Made by a program: the position numbers and the translations under genes. A stretch of DNA of 64,000 nucleotides from Streptomyces tendae (GTDB lineage Bacteria > Actinomycetota > Actinomycetes > Streptomycetales > Streptomycetaceae), in contig NZ_BMUY01000004.1 of the NCBI RefSeq assembly GCF_014650435.1, forward strand, positions 186,001-250,000. The letters run 5' to 3'. Positions 43,836 through 52,520 of this stretch are shown one piece after another. Every line of letters begins with the position of its first letter. Position 1 is the first letter of the stretch. The notes beneath the pieces were generated by a model, which ran no database searches, was not told where the DNA came from, and saw only the letters and a program-made list of their open reading frames with translations.

Positions 43836-44198
43836 ATGGCAACCCAGGTGACGGCGCGGCGCCGGATCTCGTTCCTGCGGATCGCGATCGCCCTGCAGAC
43901 TCTGACCCTCTTCCTCCAGGCGGCCTCCGCAGGACTGCTGCTGACCGCCTCCTACGGGGAGACGCTGCACAGTGCCGGGGCCCGGGTGATGTACGGGGCG
44001 TCGATGCTGTACGTGCTCGCGGCGGTGCTGGCGTGGAAGCCGGGCGGCGGCCCGCGGGGGCCCGTCTTGCACTCCTGCGGCTTCCTGGTCCTCGCCTCGG
44101 TCCAGGTCGTGCTCGGCATCGCGCACGTCCCGTCGGTCCATGTTCCCCTGGGCGTCCTGATGTTCGGGCTGAGCGTGCTGGCGCTGGCGCGGCGCTGA
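43836..44198 (+). CDS. Small four-helix membrane protein
   Basis: 120 residues from ATG 43836 with AGAGGA at 43823-43828. Four hydrophobic helices (about residues 17-40, 54-70, 78-95 and 98-117) and short Arg-rich ends. No motif that I recognise. It is divergent from the ECF41-type sigma gene (111 bp between starts), a position often occupied by a sigma target or a partner. Membrane location is clear and function is not. Confidence 0.75.
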   Translation: MATQVTARRRISFLRIAIALQTLTLFLQAASAGLLLTASYGETLHSAGARVMYGASMLYVLAAVLAWKPGGGPRGPVLHSCGFLVLASVQVVLGIAHVPSVHVPLGVLMFGLSVLALARR

Positions 44199-44217
44199 GC
44201 GGCCCCGCGGTGCGGGA

Positions 44218-44808
44218 TCACGCCCGTTGCCGGGCGTGGCGGAGACAGGAGGCGGCCACCACGAAGGGCCACAGCGACTGGAGCGAGGTCACGACGCGTT
44301 CCGCGACGCCGGCGTCGCCGTGCCGCCCCATCTCGATCAGGAACCACACCCCGCCGGCGGCCATCAGGGTCGTCACCGCGATCGAGGGCGCCAGACGCAG
44401 TGCCCAGGGAGCGGCCGGACCTCCGTTGACGGCGAGTACCGGCCACACCGCGAGGAGCGTGAACCCGACCACCACCACGGCGCCGTGGCGCAGCGAGCCC
44501 CCGCTGCTCGGCGCGGGGAGCGCCACCAGGACCAGTGCGGCCAGACCGCCTCCGCCCAGCGCGACGCGTCCGGGGGTGGCGGCGGTCCGCAGCCCCCAGG
44601 CGGTCAGCAGGTGGCAGACGCCCAGGGCCAGGAAGGCCGTCGTCATCACCCAGAACCCGGCGGCCCCGTAGGACCCCAGGACGCTGATCGTCTGCGTGAC
44701 GGGATCGTAGGAGGACCCTTCGGCGTGCGCGGCGCCGGTCCAGCCTGCGATCAGCAGCACGGGTGCGCATCCCGACGACAGCAGCACCCACCGGGGAACA
44801 AATCGCAT
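44218..44808 (-). CDS. DUF998-family membrane protein
   Basis: 196 residues, with an N-terminal signal-anchor-like helix and about six hydrophobic helices. 'SYDPVTQTISVLGSYGAAGFWVMTTAFLALGVCHLL' (residues ~35-68, read in parts) is the characteristic opening of DUF998 proteins. The family has no established activity. It is convergent with the small membrane protein at 43836 (19-bp gap) and downstream of the DUF1838 gene, 45 bp away on the same strand. Confidence 0.82.
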   Translation of the reverse strand: MRFVPRWVLLSSGCAPVLLIAGWTGAAHAEGSSYDPVTQTISVLGSYGAAGFWVMTTAFLALGVCHLLTAWGLRTAATPGRVALGGGGLAALVLVALPAPSSGGSLRHGAVVVVGFTLLAVWPVLAVNGGPAAPWALRLAPSIAVTTLMAAGGVWFLIEMGRHGDAGVAERVVTSLQSLWPFVVAASCLRHARQRA

Positions 44809-44853
44809 CAGGCAACCATAAAGCGCCCTCCTGCGGCACCGTGCCCATGGTCC

Positions 44854-45600
44854 TCACACGGGCGGGTTGAGGGTGCGGAAGTACGTCCAGCTCGTCTCGT
44901 TCGGCTCGCTCCACTTCTCCGGCGCCCGCGCGAACCGCGGCTGGTGGTCGGCGATGTAGGCGCGGGTGCGCTCGGGCACCTCGGCGTAGGAGCCGAGCTT
45001 GCGGCCCCGGCAGTGGAAGGTGAGGCCGCCGGGCCGCTGCCCTCGGGCCATCCACGGGAGCCACGGGGACATCCGGGTCCACGACATGGTCGCCGGGACG
45101 CTGGGGGCCGGGCCGGCCAGGTCCGCGCGGTGGGCGAAGAACTGGAAGAGCTCCAGCGCCCGGTACGTGTCGCCGGCCGAGTGGAGGGGGTACTGGGCCA
45201 CCGGCAGGGGCGAGGGGTAGGCGAGCGGGATCTCCAGGCTGAAGCAGACCTGGGCGCCGAGGTCGGTCGTCGGGACCGGGAAGGGGCGCCACTTCTGGTT
45301 CGCCGGGTCGTTCCAGACGTGGACCACCGGCAGGTCCCGCCAGGTCTCCAGGATCTCGCGGGCGGCGGGGTCCAGGTAGAAGGCGGCCTCCCGGGTGAGC
45401 AGCCGGTAGGCGTCCGGGCCGTCCTCGGCGTCCTGGACCAGGCGGGCGACGTTGACCCCTTCGAAGCCGAAGACGTGCTCGTAGGGCTCGTCGGGAGACC
45501 ACGCGTACACGTTTCCCGACCACCAGTACGTGACTTCTTCGCCGTCGAGTGAGGCCCGGGTGCGGGCGAGGGAGCGGAGCGACTGCACGGGTGTCGTCAT
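44854..45600 (-). CDS. DUF1838-like protein
   Basis: 248 residues from ATG 45600. 'SLDGEEVTYWWSGNVYAWSPDEPYEHVFGFEGVNVARLV' near the N-terminus and 'PMSWTRMSPWLPW'/'FHCRGRKLGSYAEVPERTRAYI' later resemble DUF1838 proteins. No transmembrane helix or signal peptide is evident. A much longer reading frame on the same strand extends to 48771, but only this part has proper codon bias and a start with context, and a strong terminator for the upstream TagF-like gene lies just before it. Function unknown. Confidence 0.7.
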   Translation of the reverse strand: MTTPVQSLRSLARTRASLDGEEVTYWWSGNVYAWSPDEPYEHVFGFEGVNVARLVQDAEDGPDAYRLLTREAAFYLDPAAREILETWRDLPVVHVWNDPANQKWRPFPVPTTDLGAQVCFSLEIPLAYPSPLPVAQYPLHSAGDTYRALELFQFFAHRADLAGPAPSVPATMSWTRMSPWLPWMARGQRPGGLTFHCRGRKLGSYAEVPERTRAYIADHQPRFARAPEKWSEPNETSWTYFRTLNPPV

Positions 45601-45646
45601 GGCAGTACTCTGCGCGACCGCCACCCCTGACGGGCGGCAAACGACA

Positions 45647-45693
45647 CGTCCCGCCCCGGAAACGGCCGGAAGCTTCCGTTCCGGGACGGGACG
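45647..45693 (-). terminator. Strong terminator hairpin after the TagF-like gene
   Basis: CGTCCCG (45647-45653) and CCCGGAA (45655-45661) pair with CGGGACG (45687-45693) and TTCCGGG (45679-45685): 14 bp with one C/A mismatch. The loop contains the palindrome CGGAAGCTTCCG. It starts 9 bp past the stop codon of the minus-strand gene at 45702. Confidence 0.8.
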
Positions 45694-45701
45694 CGTCCCG
45701 G

Positions 45702-47924
45702 TCAGCCGAGGGCCGGTGACGGCGCCGGAGTGCGGTCTTCGAGCGGGACGACCGCCGGACCCGCGTCCTGGCCGAGGAAGAAGCGGCGCACCACGCGCTC
45801 GGCGGCGTGGCCGTCGTCGTACTGGCAAAAGCGCGCCCGGAAGGCCGCGCGCAGGGCGGTGGCCTCGGGGCCGCGCCAACGGCCGCTGCGGAAGGTGTCG
45901 ACGAGTTCGTCCTCGGTGGTGGCGACCGCCCCCGGGGTGTCGCCGGGCCGGCCGGAGAGGAGATCGAAGGTGACGCCGCGGACCTGCGAGTAGATCTCCC
46001 AGTCGTCGGCGTATATGACGATGGGCCGGTCGAGGTTGGCGTAGTCGAAGGTGAGGGACGAGTAGTCGGCGACGAGCGCGTCCGCCGCCAGGCAGAGGTC
46101 CTCGACCGAGGGGTGGCGGGACACGTCGAGGACGGCGCCCTGTTCGGCGAGGTCGCTCAACTCGGGGCTCCGGGCGTCGAAGTAGTGGGTGCGGACCAGC
46201 AGGACGAAGTCGTCGCCCAGGGCCTTGGCCAGCCGGGCCAGGTCGAAGGACGGTGTCCAGCCCGTCCGGTAGTCGCGGTGGGTCGGCGCGTAGAGCAGGG
46301 CGGTCCGGCCCGGGGCGATGCCGAGCCGGGCGCGGACGGCGGCGACCTCCTCGGAACTGGCGCCGTAGTAGCGGTCGTTGCGCGGGTAGCCCGCGTCGAG
46401 GGACTCGTAGGAGCCCGGGTAGGCGCGCTCCCACTGCTTGGTGGAGTGCTGGTTGGAGGAGACGCTGAGGTCCCAGCGGTCCACGCGTTCCAGGAGGCGG
46501 TCGAAGTCCATGCCTCTGGCGGCCGCCGGGTAGGCCCGCTGGTCCAGGCCCATGCGCTTGAGCGGGGTCCCGTGGTGGGTCTGGAGGTGAAGCTGTCCGG
46601 GGCGCTTGACTATGTGGTCGGGGAAGTTGACGTTGTTCACGAAGTACCGTGCGCGCGCCATCACCTCCCAGTAGCGGCGCGAGTCGCGCACCACGTGGTC
46701 GATGCCGTCGGGGACCCGGCCGGCCAGTTCCTTGCGCACCACCCAGACGCCGTGCACGTCGGGGGCGAGTTCCCCGGCCTTCTCGAAGACGGCGAGCGGG
46801 TTGCAGGACGGCAGCCGGTCCCAGTACGACGTGTAGACGGCGAGGCCGGGGTCCGGGGAGCGTCTGCGCTGCAGGGTGTACAGCCCGGCGTAGGCCCGCT
46901 TGCCCGCCCTGGTCCTGGCCCTGACCACCTTGTTCGGTCCCGCCGTCTTGGCGCGCGCGGCGAGTTGGGCGGCCTGGTAGGCGCGGTAGAGCCGTTTGGC
47001 CACGGTCCGCATGTACACCCCGGTCGGCCCCTCGGGCATCGTGAAGCCGGCCGGGACGTGGTGCGCGTAGAAGTCCGCGGTGCGCTCGAAGAACTCCTTG
47101 CGGTCGGTGACCCGCACCCGCTCGGGGCGCTTGAGCGCGAACAGCATGTGGAACACGGCCCGCTCGAACAGCATGGGCGTGGCCCAGGCCAGCTCGGGCC
47201 GCTCCGCGAGGAACGCGAACAGCCCCTCGTACTGCTGGAAGATGTCGAAGTGCTTGCGCCCCGGCGTCTTCGTGATCGCGCCCTGGCGGCGCTGGCGGTA
47301 CTCGACCCCGACCCGGTTCAGACAGCCGATGCGCTCGGCCGTGACCATCGCCATGTGGGTGACCGGCGCGTCCTCGTACAGGCCGGGGGCGTACTGGAAG
47401 CCCTGCCCGACGAAGAACTCGCGGCGGAACGCCTTGTTCCAGGCCACCAGGAACAACTGCACGTACTCGGGCCGGTCCTCGAGGCGGAAGACGTCGGTGC
47501 CCGCCCGTTCGATCAGGTCCGCGGCCTGGCTGCGGCCGCCCCTGCCCGACCAGTAGGTGCGCACGTGGTCGAAGACCAGGATGTCCAGGTCCCCGACGGC
47601 GTCCAGCCGGGTGGCCAGCGCCTCCAGCAGGCCGGGGGTGTAGGAGTCGTCGCTGTCGAGGAAGAGGACGTAGTCGCCCCGCGCGCGCTGGAGCCCCGCG
47701 TTGCGCGCCCTCCCCAGGCCGACGTTCTCCGGGAGGTGCACGGCCTTGACGCGGGTGTCCCGGGCGGCGTACTCGTCGATGATCGCGCCGCAGGAGTCCG
47801 GTGAGCAGTCGTCGACGGCGATGACCTCGATGTCCCGGTACGACTGCCCCAGCACCGAGTCCAGACATTCTCGAAGGTATCCCTGCACCTTGAACACGGG
47901 GACGACGATGCTGAACCGAGGCAT
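45702..47924 (-). CDS. Bifunctional GT2 glycosyltransferase-CDP-glycerol glycerophosphotransferase (TagF-like)
   Basis: 740 residues from ATG 47924. An N-terminal GT-A domain ('SIVVPVFKVQGYLRECLDSVLGQSY', residues 5-29; metal motif 'LFLDSDDSYTPG' about 90-101) is fused to a C-terminal CDP-glycerol glycerophosphotransferase domain. The latter has 'LQTHHGTPLKRMG', 'LLYAPTHRDYRTGW', 'VADYSSLTFDYANLDRPIVIYADDWE', the His and Asp motifs of TagF-family enzymes. It should add sugar and polyol-phosphate units to a wall teichoic-acid-like polymer at the inner membrane face. It stands alone, 10 kb from the EPS locus, with its own terminator. Donor sugar and polyol are unproven. Confidence 0.92.
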   Translation of the reverse strand: MPRFSIVVPVFKVQGYLRECLDSVLGQSYRDIEVIAVDDCSPDSCGAIIDEYAARDTRVKAVHLPENVGLGRARNAGLQRARGDYVLFLDSDDSYTPGLLEALATRLDAVGDLDILVFDHVRTYWSGRGGRSQAADLIERAGTDVFRLEDRPEYVQLFLVAWNKAFRREFFVGQGFQYAPGLYEDAPVTHMAMVTAERIGCLNRVGVEYRQRRQGAITKTPGRKHFDIFQQYEGLFAFLAERPELAWATPMLFERAVFHMLFALKRPERVRVTDRKEFFERTADFYAHHVPAGFTMPEGPTGVYMRTVAKRLYRAYQAAQLAARAKTAGPNKVVRARTRAGKRAYAGLYTLQRRRSPDPGLAVYTSYWDRLPSCNPLAVFEKAGELAPDVHGVWVVRKELAGRVPDGIDHVVRDSRRYWEVMARARYFVNNVNFPDHIVKRPGQLHLQTHHGTPLKRMGLDQRAYPAAARGMDFDRLLERVDRWDLSVSSNQHSTKQWERAYPGSYESLDAGYPRNDRYYGASSEEVAAVRARLGIAPGRTALLYAPTHRDYRTGWTPSFDLARLAKALGDDFVLLVRTHYFDARSPELSDLAEQGAVLDVSRHPSVEDLCLAADALVADYSSLTFDYANLDRPIVIYADDWEIYSQVRGVTFDLLSGRPGDTPGAVATTEDELVDTFRSGRWRGPEATALRAAFRARFCQYDDGHAAERVVRRFFLGQDAGPAVVPLEDRTPAPSPALG

Positions 47925-48087
47925 GCGGACAACTCCAGGTGAAGCGTGGGTGAACCGTGATCAGACAGGGAGACACGCGAAGCTTGTGAAACGTTGTACA
48001 TGTGCTGTGAAGTTCCGGGGAAGTGTGGATCCGGCATTCGCCCCGGCCCGAGCGATGAGTTCGGGCGACACATCGGGTCCACCCTGT

Positions 48088-48702
48088 ATGACTCGGATCA
48101 TCGCGGACATCTCGATCTCCCTCGACGGCTGTGTCACCGGGCCGGATCCCGGACCGGGCAACGGTCTGGGCACCGGCGGCGAGGCCCTGCACACCTGGGC
48201 GTTCTCGGACGACCCCGAGGAACGCCGGATCGTGCGGGAGACCACCGCCCGCTCGGGCGCCGTCGTCCTCGGCCGCCGGCTCTTCGACCTGGTCGACGGG
48301 CCGGACGGCTGGGACGACACCGTCGGCTACGGTGCCGCGGAGGTCGGCAGGCCCCCGTTCGTCGTCGTGACGGCTTCTCCCCCGGCCTCGGTCCGGCTCA
48401 CCGGCCTCGACTGGACGTTCGTCACGACCGGGCTGCCCGACGCCGTCACCGCGGCGCGCGAGCGTGCCGAGGCGGCCGCGGCGGAGCGCGGCGGTGACCT
48501 CGACGTCGTCCTCATGGGCGGCGGCACGCTGATCGGCTCGGCGCTCGACGCCGGGCTGGTCGACGTGCTGTCCCTGCACCTGGCCCCCGTCGTGCTGGGC
48601 TCCGGAACACCGCTGTTCACCGGCGGGACACCGCGCACCCTGGTCCGGCGGAGCGTGCACCCCACCCCGAACGCCACGCATCTGCTCTACGACGTCCGCT
48701 GA
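48088..48702 (+). CDS. Dihydrofolate reductase/RibD C-terminal-like reductase
   Basis: 204 residues from ATG 48088; an earlier in-frame ATG at 48055 is possible. 'RIIADISISLDGCVTGPDPG' (residues 2-21), 'GAVVLGRRLFDLVDG', 'VVLMGGGTLIGSALDAGLVD' and 'PVVLGSGTPLFTG' are the signature blocks of the RibD_C family (NADPH reductases related to DHFR and riboflavin-pathway RibG). Streptomyces has many such stand-alone copies with unknown substrates. Divergent from the TagF-like gene. Confidence 0.9.
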   Translation: MTRIIADISISLDGCVTGPDPGPGNGLGTGGEALHTWAFSDDPEERRIVRETTARSGAVVLGRRLFDLVDGPDGWDDTVGYGAAEVGRPPFVVVTASPPASVRLTGLDWTFVTTGLPDAVTAARERAEAAAAERGGDLDVVLMGGGTLIGSALDAGLVDVLSLHLAPVVLGSGTPLFTGGTPRTLVRRSVHPTPNATHLLYDVR

Positions 48703-48776
48703 CGTACGTCCGGGTCCTCCGCCGCACCCCTGGTCGAACGCTCCCCCGAGCCGCGCGGGTTCAGGGACCATGAGGC

Positions 48777-49703
48777 ATGCGACCGAACGGCTGGCACCTC
48801 ACCGAGGACCTCGACGACTTCCTGACCCGGGCCTGGGACTTCCTGTGCTCGCGCCCCGCCGCACACACCACTCCGCTGACGGCGATCGAGAAGTTGCGCA
48901 CGCGCGGCGGGGGCGGGGCCCCGACGCAAGCGGGATCCACCGTCTTCGGGTGGCTGGTGGAGGACGGCGCGGTCCGTGCCGTCCTGCTGCGCCCGCCAAC
49001 CGGCCGCCTGACCCTCACCGCCCTCTCCCCCGGGCAGGCCGACTCCCTCGCCGCCCACCTGGCCGGCTCCGGCCCCCGCCCCTGCGGCGTCCTGTCCGAC
49101 GACGAGACCGTCACCGCGTTCGCCGGGGCCTGGCGGCGGCACACCGGCGCCGCAGCCGTGCGCAGCTGGGGCGCCCGTCTCCACCGGCTCGGCACCCTCA
49201 CCCCGCCGCGGAGCCTGCCGCCGGGCCGGGGCCGGGTCGTGGGCGACCGGGAGCACGGGCAACTCATGCGGTGGTGCCGTGAGTTCGCCGCGGACGTCGG
49301 CGAGGCGGTGACCATCGACGCCGAGTCCTGGGCCGGCACACGCTTCGCGGAGAAGCGCTACACCTTCTGGGAGACCCCGGACGGCACGCCCGTCTCCATG
49401 GCGGGCGCGAACCCGCTGGTCGGCGGGCAGGTCCGGATCGACCCCGTCTACACCCCGGCCGGGCAGCGCGGTCGCGGCTACGCGGCCGCCGTGACGACCG
49501 AGGTCACCCGTGCCGCGCTGGCCGCGGGCGCGGCGGAGGTGGTGCTCTTCACCGACCCCGCCAACCGCACCAGCAACGCCGTCTACCGGCGCCTCGGATA
49601 CGTCCCGCTCGCCGACTTCTGCGCGTACGACTTCACCCACGCCGGCCGGCACCCGCAGGCGTCCGGCCGGCGTGGTGCCGAAGGCGCCCGGTACGGCCAT
49701 TGA
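48777..49703 (+). CDS. GNAT-family N-acetyltransferase
   Basis: 308 residues. The C-terminal GNAT core (about 175-290) contains the acetyl-CoA-binding 'RIDPVYTPAGQRGRGYAAAVTTEVTRAALAAG' pattern (R-G-x-G-Y) and 'LFTDPANRTSNAVYRRLGYVPLADF'. The N-terminal ~150 residues are a second degenerate GNAT-like half. N-acetyltransferase activity on an unknown amine is expected. Start ATG 48777. It is 74 bp after the RibD-like gene and 85 bp before the oxidoreductase, so co-transcription is possible. Confidence 0.88.
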   Translation: MRPNGWHLTEDLDDFLTRAWDFLCSRPAAHTTPLTAIEKLRTRGGGGAPTQAGSTVFGWLVEDGAVRAVLLRPPTGRLTLTALSPGQADSLAAHLAGSGPRPCGVLSDDETVTAFAGAWRRHTGAAAVRSWGARLHRLGTLTPPRSLPPGRGRVVGDREHGQLMRWCREFAADVGEAVTIDAESWAGTRFAEKRYTFWETPDGTPVSMAGANPLVGGQVRIDPVYTPAGQRGRGYAAAVTTEVTRAALAAGAAEVVLFTDPANRTSNAVYRRLGYVPLADFCAYDFTHAGRHPQASGRRGAEGARYGH

Positions 49704-49788
49704 CGGCGATGGGCCCTGCCCCTACGGTGCCCTCACCGCGTGACCCGAGATCGGTCCCGAGGGTCCCCGAGGGGATGGTGGCAGGGCG

Positions 49789-50778
49789 ATGAAGGCAGTG
49801 GTCCAGGAGCGGTTCGGCCCGCCGGACAGTCTGCGGCTGCGGGACGTGGACCGGCCTCGTGCCGGGGCCGGTCAGGTGCTGGTGCGGGTGCGCGCCGCCG
49901 CGGTGAACCCCTACGACTGGCACATGCTGCGCGGAGACCCGTACGCGGCACGGCTGTTGGGCGGCATGGGGCTGACCCGGCCGAAGGCCCGGGTGGCCGG
50001 CATCGACGCGGCCGGGGTGGTGGAGAGCGTCGGCGCGGACGTGCGGGGGCTCTCCCCCGGCGACCCGGTGCTGGGGTTCTGCCCGGGTGCCTTCGCCGAG
50101 TACGCGTGCGCCTCGGCACCACTGCTGGCGCCGGTGCCCTCGGACCTGACGTTCGAGCAGGCCGCGGCGCTGCCGATGGGCGCGGTGACCGCGCTGCGCG
50201 GCATCCGGACCGTCGGCCGGGTGCGGTCCGGGCAGCGGGTGCTGGTCAACGGGGCGGGCGGCGGAGTGGGCACCTTCGCCGTGCAGATCGCGGCGCTCCT
50301 GGAGGCGGAGGTCACCGGGGTGTGCAGCGCCGGCAACGCCGACCTGGTGCGTTCCCTGGGCGCGGCCCACGTCCTGGACTACGCCCGGGACGACTTCACC
50401 GACGGACGCGAGCGCTACGACGTCGTCCTGGACAACGTGGGCAACCACCCGCTGGGCCGGCTGCGCCGGGCGCTCACCCCGGCGGGCGTCCTGGTGGCCA
50501 ACGGCGGCGGCTCCCCCGGCCGGGTGTTCGGGGCGATCGGCGCCACGCTGAAGGTGGCGGCGGTCAACGCGGTCACGCGGCAGAGCCTGCGTCCGATCCT
50601 CCCCACGACGCCGGACGGGCCGGGCCACGAGGATCTGCTCGCCGTCGCCGCGCTCGTCGAGGCCGGGCAGCTCACGCCCGTGGTCGGCCGGACCTTCGCG
50701 CTGGCCGACGCCGCGGCGGCGGTGCGACACGTCGAGGAGGGCCACGCGCGCGGCAAGACGGTGATCACCGTGTCGTGA
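49789..50778 (+). CDS. NADPH:quinone-oxidoreductase-like dehydrogenase (MDR family)
   Basis: 329 residues. N-terminal groES-like domain: 'VLVRVRAAAVNPYDWHMLRGDP', 'RVAGIDAAGVVESVGADVRGLSPGDPV'. Nucleotide-binding domain: 'RVLVNGAGGGVGTFAVQIA' (about residues 165-183) with the Rossmann pattern and no zinc-ligand cysteines, so the enzyme is of the zeta-crystallin/QOR type. C-terminal 'VVGRTFALADAAAAVRHVEEGHARGKTVITV' is family-typical. It probably reduces quinones or enones; substrate not evident. Start ATG 49789 with GGCAGGGCG upstream. Confidence 0.9.
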   Translation: MKAVVQERFGPPDSLRLRDVDRPRAGAGQVLVRVRAAAVNPYDWHMLRGDPYAARLLGGMGLTRPKARVAGIDAAGVVESVGADVRGLSPGDPVLGFCPGAFAEYACASAPLLAPVPSDLTFEQAAALPMGAVTALRGIRTVGRVRSGQRVLVNGAGGGVGTFAVQIAALLEAEVTGVCSAGNADLVRSLGAAHVLDYARDDFTDGRERYDVVLDNVGNHPLGRLRRALTPAGVLVANGGGSPGRVFGAIGATLKVAAVNAVTRQSLRPILPTTPDGPGHEDLLAVAALVEAGQLTPVVGRTFALADAAAAVRHVEEGHARGKTVITVS

Positions 50779-50812
50779 GCCTCCCGCCAGGGCGGCCGCG
50801 GTTCCCGTGTCG

Positions 50813-51883
50813 TCAGCAAAAGCCGGCGCGCGGGGCCGCGACCTCGACGGTGTCCCGCACCAGGGCCAGCGCCGCGCCCACCGGGCTCGACCGTCCGCCG
50901 CTCACGATCACGTCGCCCGCGTCCGGACAGCCGAAGACCACGGCCTTCTCGGGCCCGTTCAGCGCGTGCAGCGGGTCCCCCGGCTCCGTCTCCTCCAGCC
51001 GTACGCGCACGATGCCGGGCTCGGCCACCGACGCACCGGCGACCGCCCGCAGCCGCAGGGACCGGGACGCGGCCTCCAGGGCCCGGCCTGCGGTGCTCCC
51101 GTCGACCGGCTGCGCCCGCACCCGCACCTCGGCCGGGTCCCAGCCCCAGGCCAGCGCGGCCAGCAGTCGCACCTTGGTGGCGGCGTCCTCGCCCGACAGG
51201 TCCGCCGAGGGATCCGCCTCCGCGATGCCCCTCAGCCGCGCGGCACGGATCGCGTCGTCCAGCGTGTCGCCTTCGGCGAGGCGGTCGAGCACGAAGGTGG
51301 CGGTGCCGTTGGGGCAGGCCCGGATCGTCCGGCAGTCCAGGCCGCGCAGGGAGGTCCGCGCCAGGTCGCCCGCCGGGAGGGCCGCCCCGGTCGCTCCGGA
51401 GATCCTGATCATGCTGCCGCCCGTCCGGGCAGCCGCGTCGAGTTCTCTCCAGTGCGTGAGCAGGTGGCTCTTGGTCGCCGTCACCACGTGGACGCCGCGG
51501 CGCAGTGCGGTCACCGCCTCCTGCGCGGCGCGCTCCCGCAGTTCGGGCGAGGACGGGACGGCCTGGACGAACACCCGCGCGCCGGTGCGGTCGAAGGTCT
51601 CGTCCAGAGGACGCAGGGGGCCCCACTCCGAGCGTGGCGGCATCGTCCCGTCCGCACCCGGCCGGCCCTGGGCCGTACTGGCCCGGACGGCGGCCACCCG
51701 AGGCCGTACGCCGTGCCGGCGCGCGAGCGTGTCCCCGTCCCGGGCCAGCCGGTCGACGAAGGCCCGCCCGACCGGGCCGTACCCGGCGAGGACCACGCCG
51801 GTCCGTGGCGCGTCCGTCACGTCCGTCATGTCCGTCGCATGCGTCGCGTGCGTCGCGCCCGTCGCTCGTGTCGCTTCACCCAT
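50813..51883 (-). CDS. Homoserine dehydrogenase-type oxidoreductase
   Basis: 356 residues. Rossmann 'GVVLAGYGPVGRAFVDRLA' (about 29-47), 'VHVVTATKSHLLTHW' and 'GATGAALPAGDLARTSLRGL', and the family motif 'LRGIAEADPSADLSGEDAATKVRLLAALAWG' (about 215-245) with the catalytic Asp-Lys region, identify homoserine dehydrogenase. It lacks the ACT domain of the threonine-sensitive housekeeping enzyme. The first 25 residues are encoded by a 9-bp repeat (51812-51874), so ATG 51829 is an alternative start. It starts 15 bp after the ABC-operon end and may be its last gene. A paralogue with a special substrate is likely. Confidence 0.85.
   Translation of the reverse strand: MGEATRATGATHATHATDMTDVTDAPRTGVVLAGYGPVGRAFVDRLARDGDTLARRHGVRPRVAAVRASTAQGRPGADGTMPPRSEWGPLRPLDETFDRTGARVFVQAVPSSPELRERAAQEAVTALRRGVHVVTATKSHLLTHWRELDAAARTGGSMIRISGATGAALPAGDLARTSLRGLDCRTIRACPNGTATFVLDRLAEGDTLDDAIRAARLRGIAEADPSADLSGEDAATKVRLLAALAWGWDPAEVRVRAQPVDGSTAGRALEAASRSLRLRAVAGASVAEPGIVRVRLEETEPGDPLHALNGPEKAVVFGCPDAGDVIVSGGRSSPVGAALALVRDTVEVAAPRAGFC
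51812..51874. repeat. 9-bp repeat array at the 5' end of the homoserine dehydrogenase gene
   Basis: Seven imperfect 9-bp units (GTCCGTCAC, GTCCGTCAT, GTCCGTCGC, ATGCGTCGC, GTGCGTCGC, GCCCGTCGC, TCGTGTCGC) in tandem, in the minus-strand N-terminal coding region. The multiple of three keeps the frame. Confidence 0.85.
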
Positions 51884-51898
51884 GGGTTCGGGATCTTC

Positions 51899-52516
51899 TC
51901 ACACCACCGACCGTGCCGCCCCCGTGAAGCGCAGGTCCACCGCGGTGGCCGCGAAGACCAGCGGGCCGGGAAGGAGGGGGATCAGTACGGGGATCGACCA
52001 GGCGAGCAGCGCGGCCAGGACGACCGCGCCGGCCATCAGGAGGGTGCCGCGGAGGTCGGCGGCACAGCGCAGGACTCCCTCGCGCGGCGACAGTGTGTGC
52101 GGTGCCGGCAGCGCGGTGGTACGCAGGGCCAGTACCGCGCTGCCGAGGGCGAGCAGCGCCAGCGCGGGTGCCACGACGTCCGCGCCGGGCAGGGTCGTTC
52201 GGGTCAGCGCGGACTCCACCAGCAGGATGCCGACGAGGAGGGGCACGGCCAGACCGCCGACGAGCGAGCCGCGGGTCAGGCGGGCGCGCAGGTGCCCGGC
52301 GTACGTCCCGGCCCGGACGGGCACCGTGTCCTCGACCGCCCGGCGCAGGGTGGCCGAGGCGGCGGCGAACGCGGCGGGGACGGTGACGACGGGCAGGCAG
52401 GCCACGGCGGTGAGCAGGCCCACCAGCAGCATGTCGGCGAAGAGGGTGAAGCCGGCCGAGAAGACCTCACCGGGTTCCCCGCGGTCGCTCGGCGGAAGTG
52501 CGGGCACCTGGGTCAT
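51899..52516 (-). CDS. DUF624/YesL-like membrane protein of the sugar operon
   Basis: 205 residues, with about five helices. 'LFADMLLVGLLTAVACLPVVTVPAAFAAASATLRR' (about 26-60) has the pattern of YesL/DUF624 proteins, which sit in polysaccharide-uptake operons of Gram-positive bacteria. It lies 4 bp after the permease gene at 52521, in the same direction. Its role in transport is unknown; assignment is tentative. Confidence 0.6.
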   Translation of the reverse strand: MTQVPALPPSDRGEPGEVFSAGFTLFADMLLVGLLTAVACLPVVTVPAAFAAASATLRRAVEDTVPVRAGTYAGHLRARLTRGSLVGGLAVPLLVGILLVESALTRTTLPGADVVAPALALLALGSAVLALRTTALPAPHTLSPREGVLRCAADLRGTLLMAGAVVLAALLAWSIPVLIPLLPGPLVFAATAVDLRFTGAARSVV

Positions 52517-52520
52517 GGGT

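Noticed and set aside
47986..47999. AACGTTGTA near 47990 resembling the LacI site
   Set aside because: It matches only nine bases of the site, lacks the flanking dyad, and there is no functional link between the genes.
44854..48771. A 1305-codon minus-strand reading frame across the DUF1838 and TagF-like genes
   Set aside because: Only its last 248 codons have a real start and family match. The rest runs in a shadow frame of the 740-residue TagF-like gene, as often happens at this GC content.
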